Positions 62,632 through 64,000 of a DNA stretch of 64,000 bases are shown piece by piece. The stretch is from Annona cherimola. Its lineage: Eukaryota > Streptophyta > Magnoliopsida > Magnoliales > Annonaceae. Position numbers and translations under genes: made by a program. The DNA is taken from NCBI GenBank assembly GCA_030490835.1, contig CM059972.1, forward strand, positions 16,221,764 to 16,285,763. The letters are read 5' to 3'. The notes below the pieces were generated by a model. It did no database searches. It worked only from the letters and a program-made list of their open reading frames with translations, and had not been told where the DNA came from. Position 1 is the stretch's first letter, and each line of letters starts with the position of its first letter.

Positions 62632-63091
62632 AGAGTGGGTTTGACATTATCATAAAGGTGGGCCAAAATGAAAAGAGTCAATCAAGATTTATATAATGTA
62701 TTCTTCACATTAGTTATTTGCATAATGGCCCACATATGAGAGTGCATAGTGAATGCATAAAAACTTTCATTGGTTTTACATAAGTAAACCAAGGAGTATT
62801 ATATAATAGGATATTAGTTAGGGATTTAGTACAATCTAGAAAGGAGCTTAAAAAGAGAAAGTGGAGAGCTATCATATAGTTTTCAAGGTGTTCTAATAAG
62901 GTGAGAGAGTGTTGTTAAGTCTTGACTAGGGATATGTATAAGGTATATAGAAAATGAGTGTGAGTTATTCTAAATTGTATATCGATAACTTATTTGTTAC
63001 AGTATGTAAATCTACATATTTGTGGGTTTGATCTTGTATTGTTACTTGAATTTAATTATTAAAAATATTTACTTAATAAGTGGTATCAAAG
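62632..63091 (+). mobile_element. Possible Ty1/copia LTR end with primer-binding site
   Basis: TGGTATCAAAG at 63081-63091 resembles the initiator-tRNA-Met primer-binding site TGGTATCAGAG found just after many plant copia 5' LTRs. The 450 bp before it, starting TGTAATGGGCAGAGTGGG, has an LTR-like make-up. It does not end in CA and no gag-pol follows within 900 bp, so this is a weak call. Confidence 0.35.
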
Positions 63092-63614
63092 ATTACATAA
63101 GTTATGTAATATAGTTACACCGAAGTTTGTAGTATATTTTGGTTATATAGAAGTTGAACCCATAAATGAAATGAATATATTAACCAATCAATTGCATTGA
63201 ATAATTCTCCTTATTCTTTTTAACTCGAAAAGCTTATTTATGTTGTTTTATTTTCTTCTAAGGTTCATTTGCGAACATATAGAAAAACATTTCTTTTCAC
63301 ACATCCTTTAATAGCTTTGAAATCTTAATCATCTAACTACTTTTTTTAATATTATTACTTCTCTATTTCAATTATTTTTATATCTTTTTGTATAAAATAC
63401 TCTATTTATTTTTATTTTATTCATTTTACCTTTAATTATTCCCCTTACCGTATTACATTATTCTCTTATATTCCAATCTTCCTTTTCCTATTTTTACTTA
63501 TACATCCTTTCAAATGGATTTTCTTTTCGACATAAATATTTGGTTCAAATGTCGTGTACTTTGTAGTATTTATTGTGCTAGTGTGCTCAAGTTGAGTTGA
63601 ATTGAGCTTATTTA

Positions 63615-63886
63615 GGGCATGTTTATTAATGTATGTGGGAAATGTGGGTTGGGAATCCATGAGATTACAGATTCCCAAGCTTAATTAATAACCATATTTT
63701 TATCGTTTAACTCTTATATTTCAATCATTTCCGATCATTTCTCTTTCCTACTACAATTCAACTAACCTATTTATTCTATCTTTACCTCTATTATTTCATA
63801 TCAATCACATAATTCTCAAAATATTTCATTTCTCACTTCTCATACCACCAACATTTTCCACAACTTTTACATTACCACACAAGCCC
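63615..63886. mobile_element. Tourist-like MITE, 272 bp
   Basis: GGGCATGTTTATTAATGT at the left mirrors ACATTACCACACAAGCCC at the right. TTA flanks both ends (63612-63614, 63887-63889). Confidence 0.8.
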
Positions 63887-64000
63887 TTAGTTGTGAAAGT
63901 TAAGAAGAAAAGAGAAGAGAGGTGAGATCTTCTTTATTTTTAGCTTGTGTGGATCTTATACTCCGATGAGTGATATATGAAAGGTAGTAACTTTTTTGAC

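Overview
The window is nuclear DNA from a flowering plant. The genes have many GT-AG introns, the spacers are very AT-rich, and miniature transposons (MITEs) are packed into both spacers and introns. The species cannot be fixed from the sequence; nothing in gene structure points to a grass. No virus-derived or prokaryotic gene was recognised.

Four genes are supported by reconstructing exons so that every splice junction keeps the reading frame. (1) 948-2831, plus: the last six exons (295 codons) of a MAP65/PRC1/Ase1 microtubule cross-linker whose 5' part lies before the window. (2) 8071-17737, plus: a complete 11-exon gene for a 504-residue histidine-rich ZIP/KE4 metal transporter of the IAR1 type. 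(3) 19402-20250, minus: a complete 3-exon gene for a 189-residue plant protein I do not recognise, converging tail-to-tail with gene 2. (4) 46321-58732, plus: a complete calmodulin gene, 149 residues in four exons over 12.4 kb, one intron being about 8.5 kb. The genes belong to unrelated processes (cytoskeleton, metal and auxin-conjugate response, calcium signalling), as is usual in plant genomes.

The 26 kb between genes 3 and 4, and the ends of the window, hold mostly repeats. Four groups recur: Tourist-like MITEs with a GGGTGTGTTTGG-type end and 3-bp TTA-type target duplications; foldback elements of 240-390 bp whose two halves are inverted copies of each other; hAT-like elements with 8-bp target duplications; and RTE-type LINE pieces ending in a CCCACCTAGGTGGG palindrome plus an ATG-repeat tail. 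There are also recent tandem triplications (128-bp and 223-bp units), a 756-bp inverted repeat, several tRNA-like (SINE) sequences and a weak copia LTR.

The clearest second-look items are a 45-bp LINE insertion flanked by a perfect 18-bp target duplication in calmodulin intron 1, two 8-bp-duplication DNA elements in calmodulin introns, a clustered array of foldback elements that could make double-stranded RNA, and an orphan 150-codon ORF in a GC-rich island. I found no convincing novel multi-gene system.
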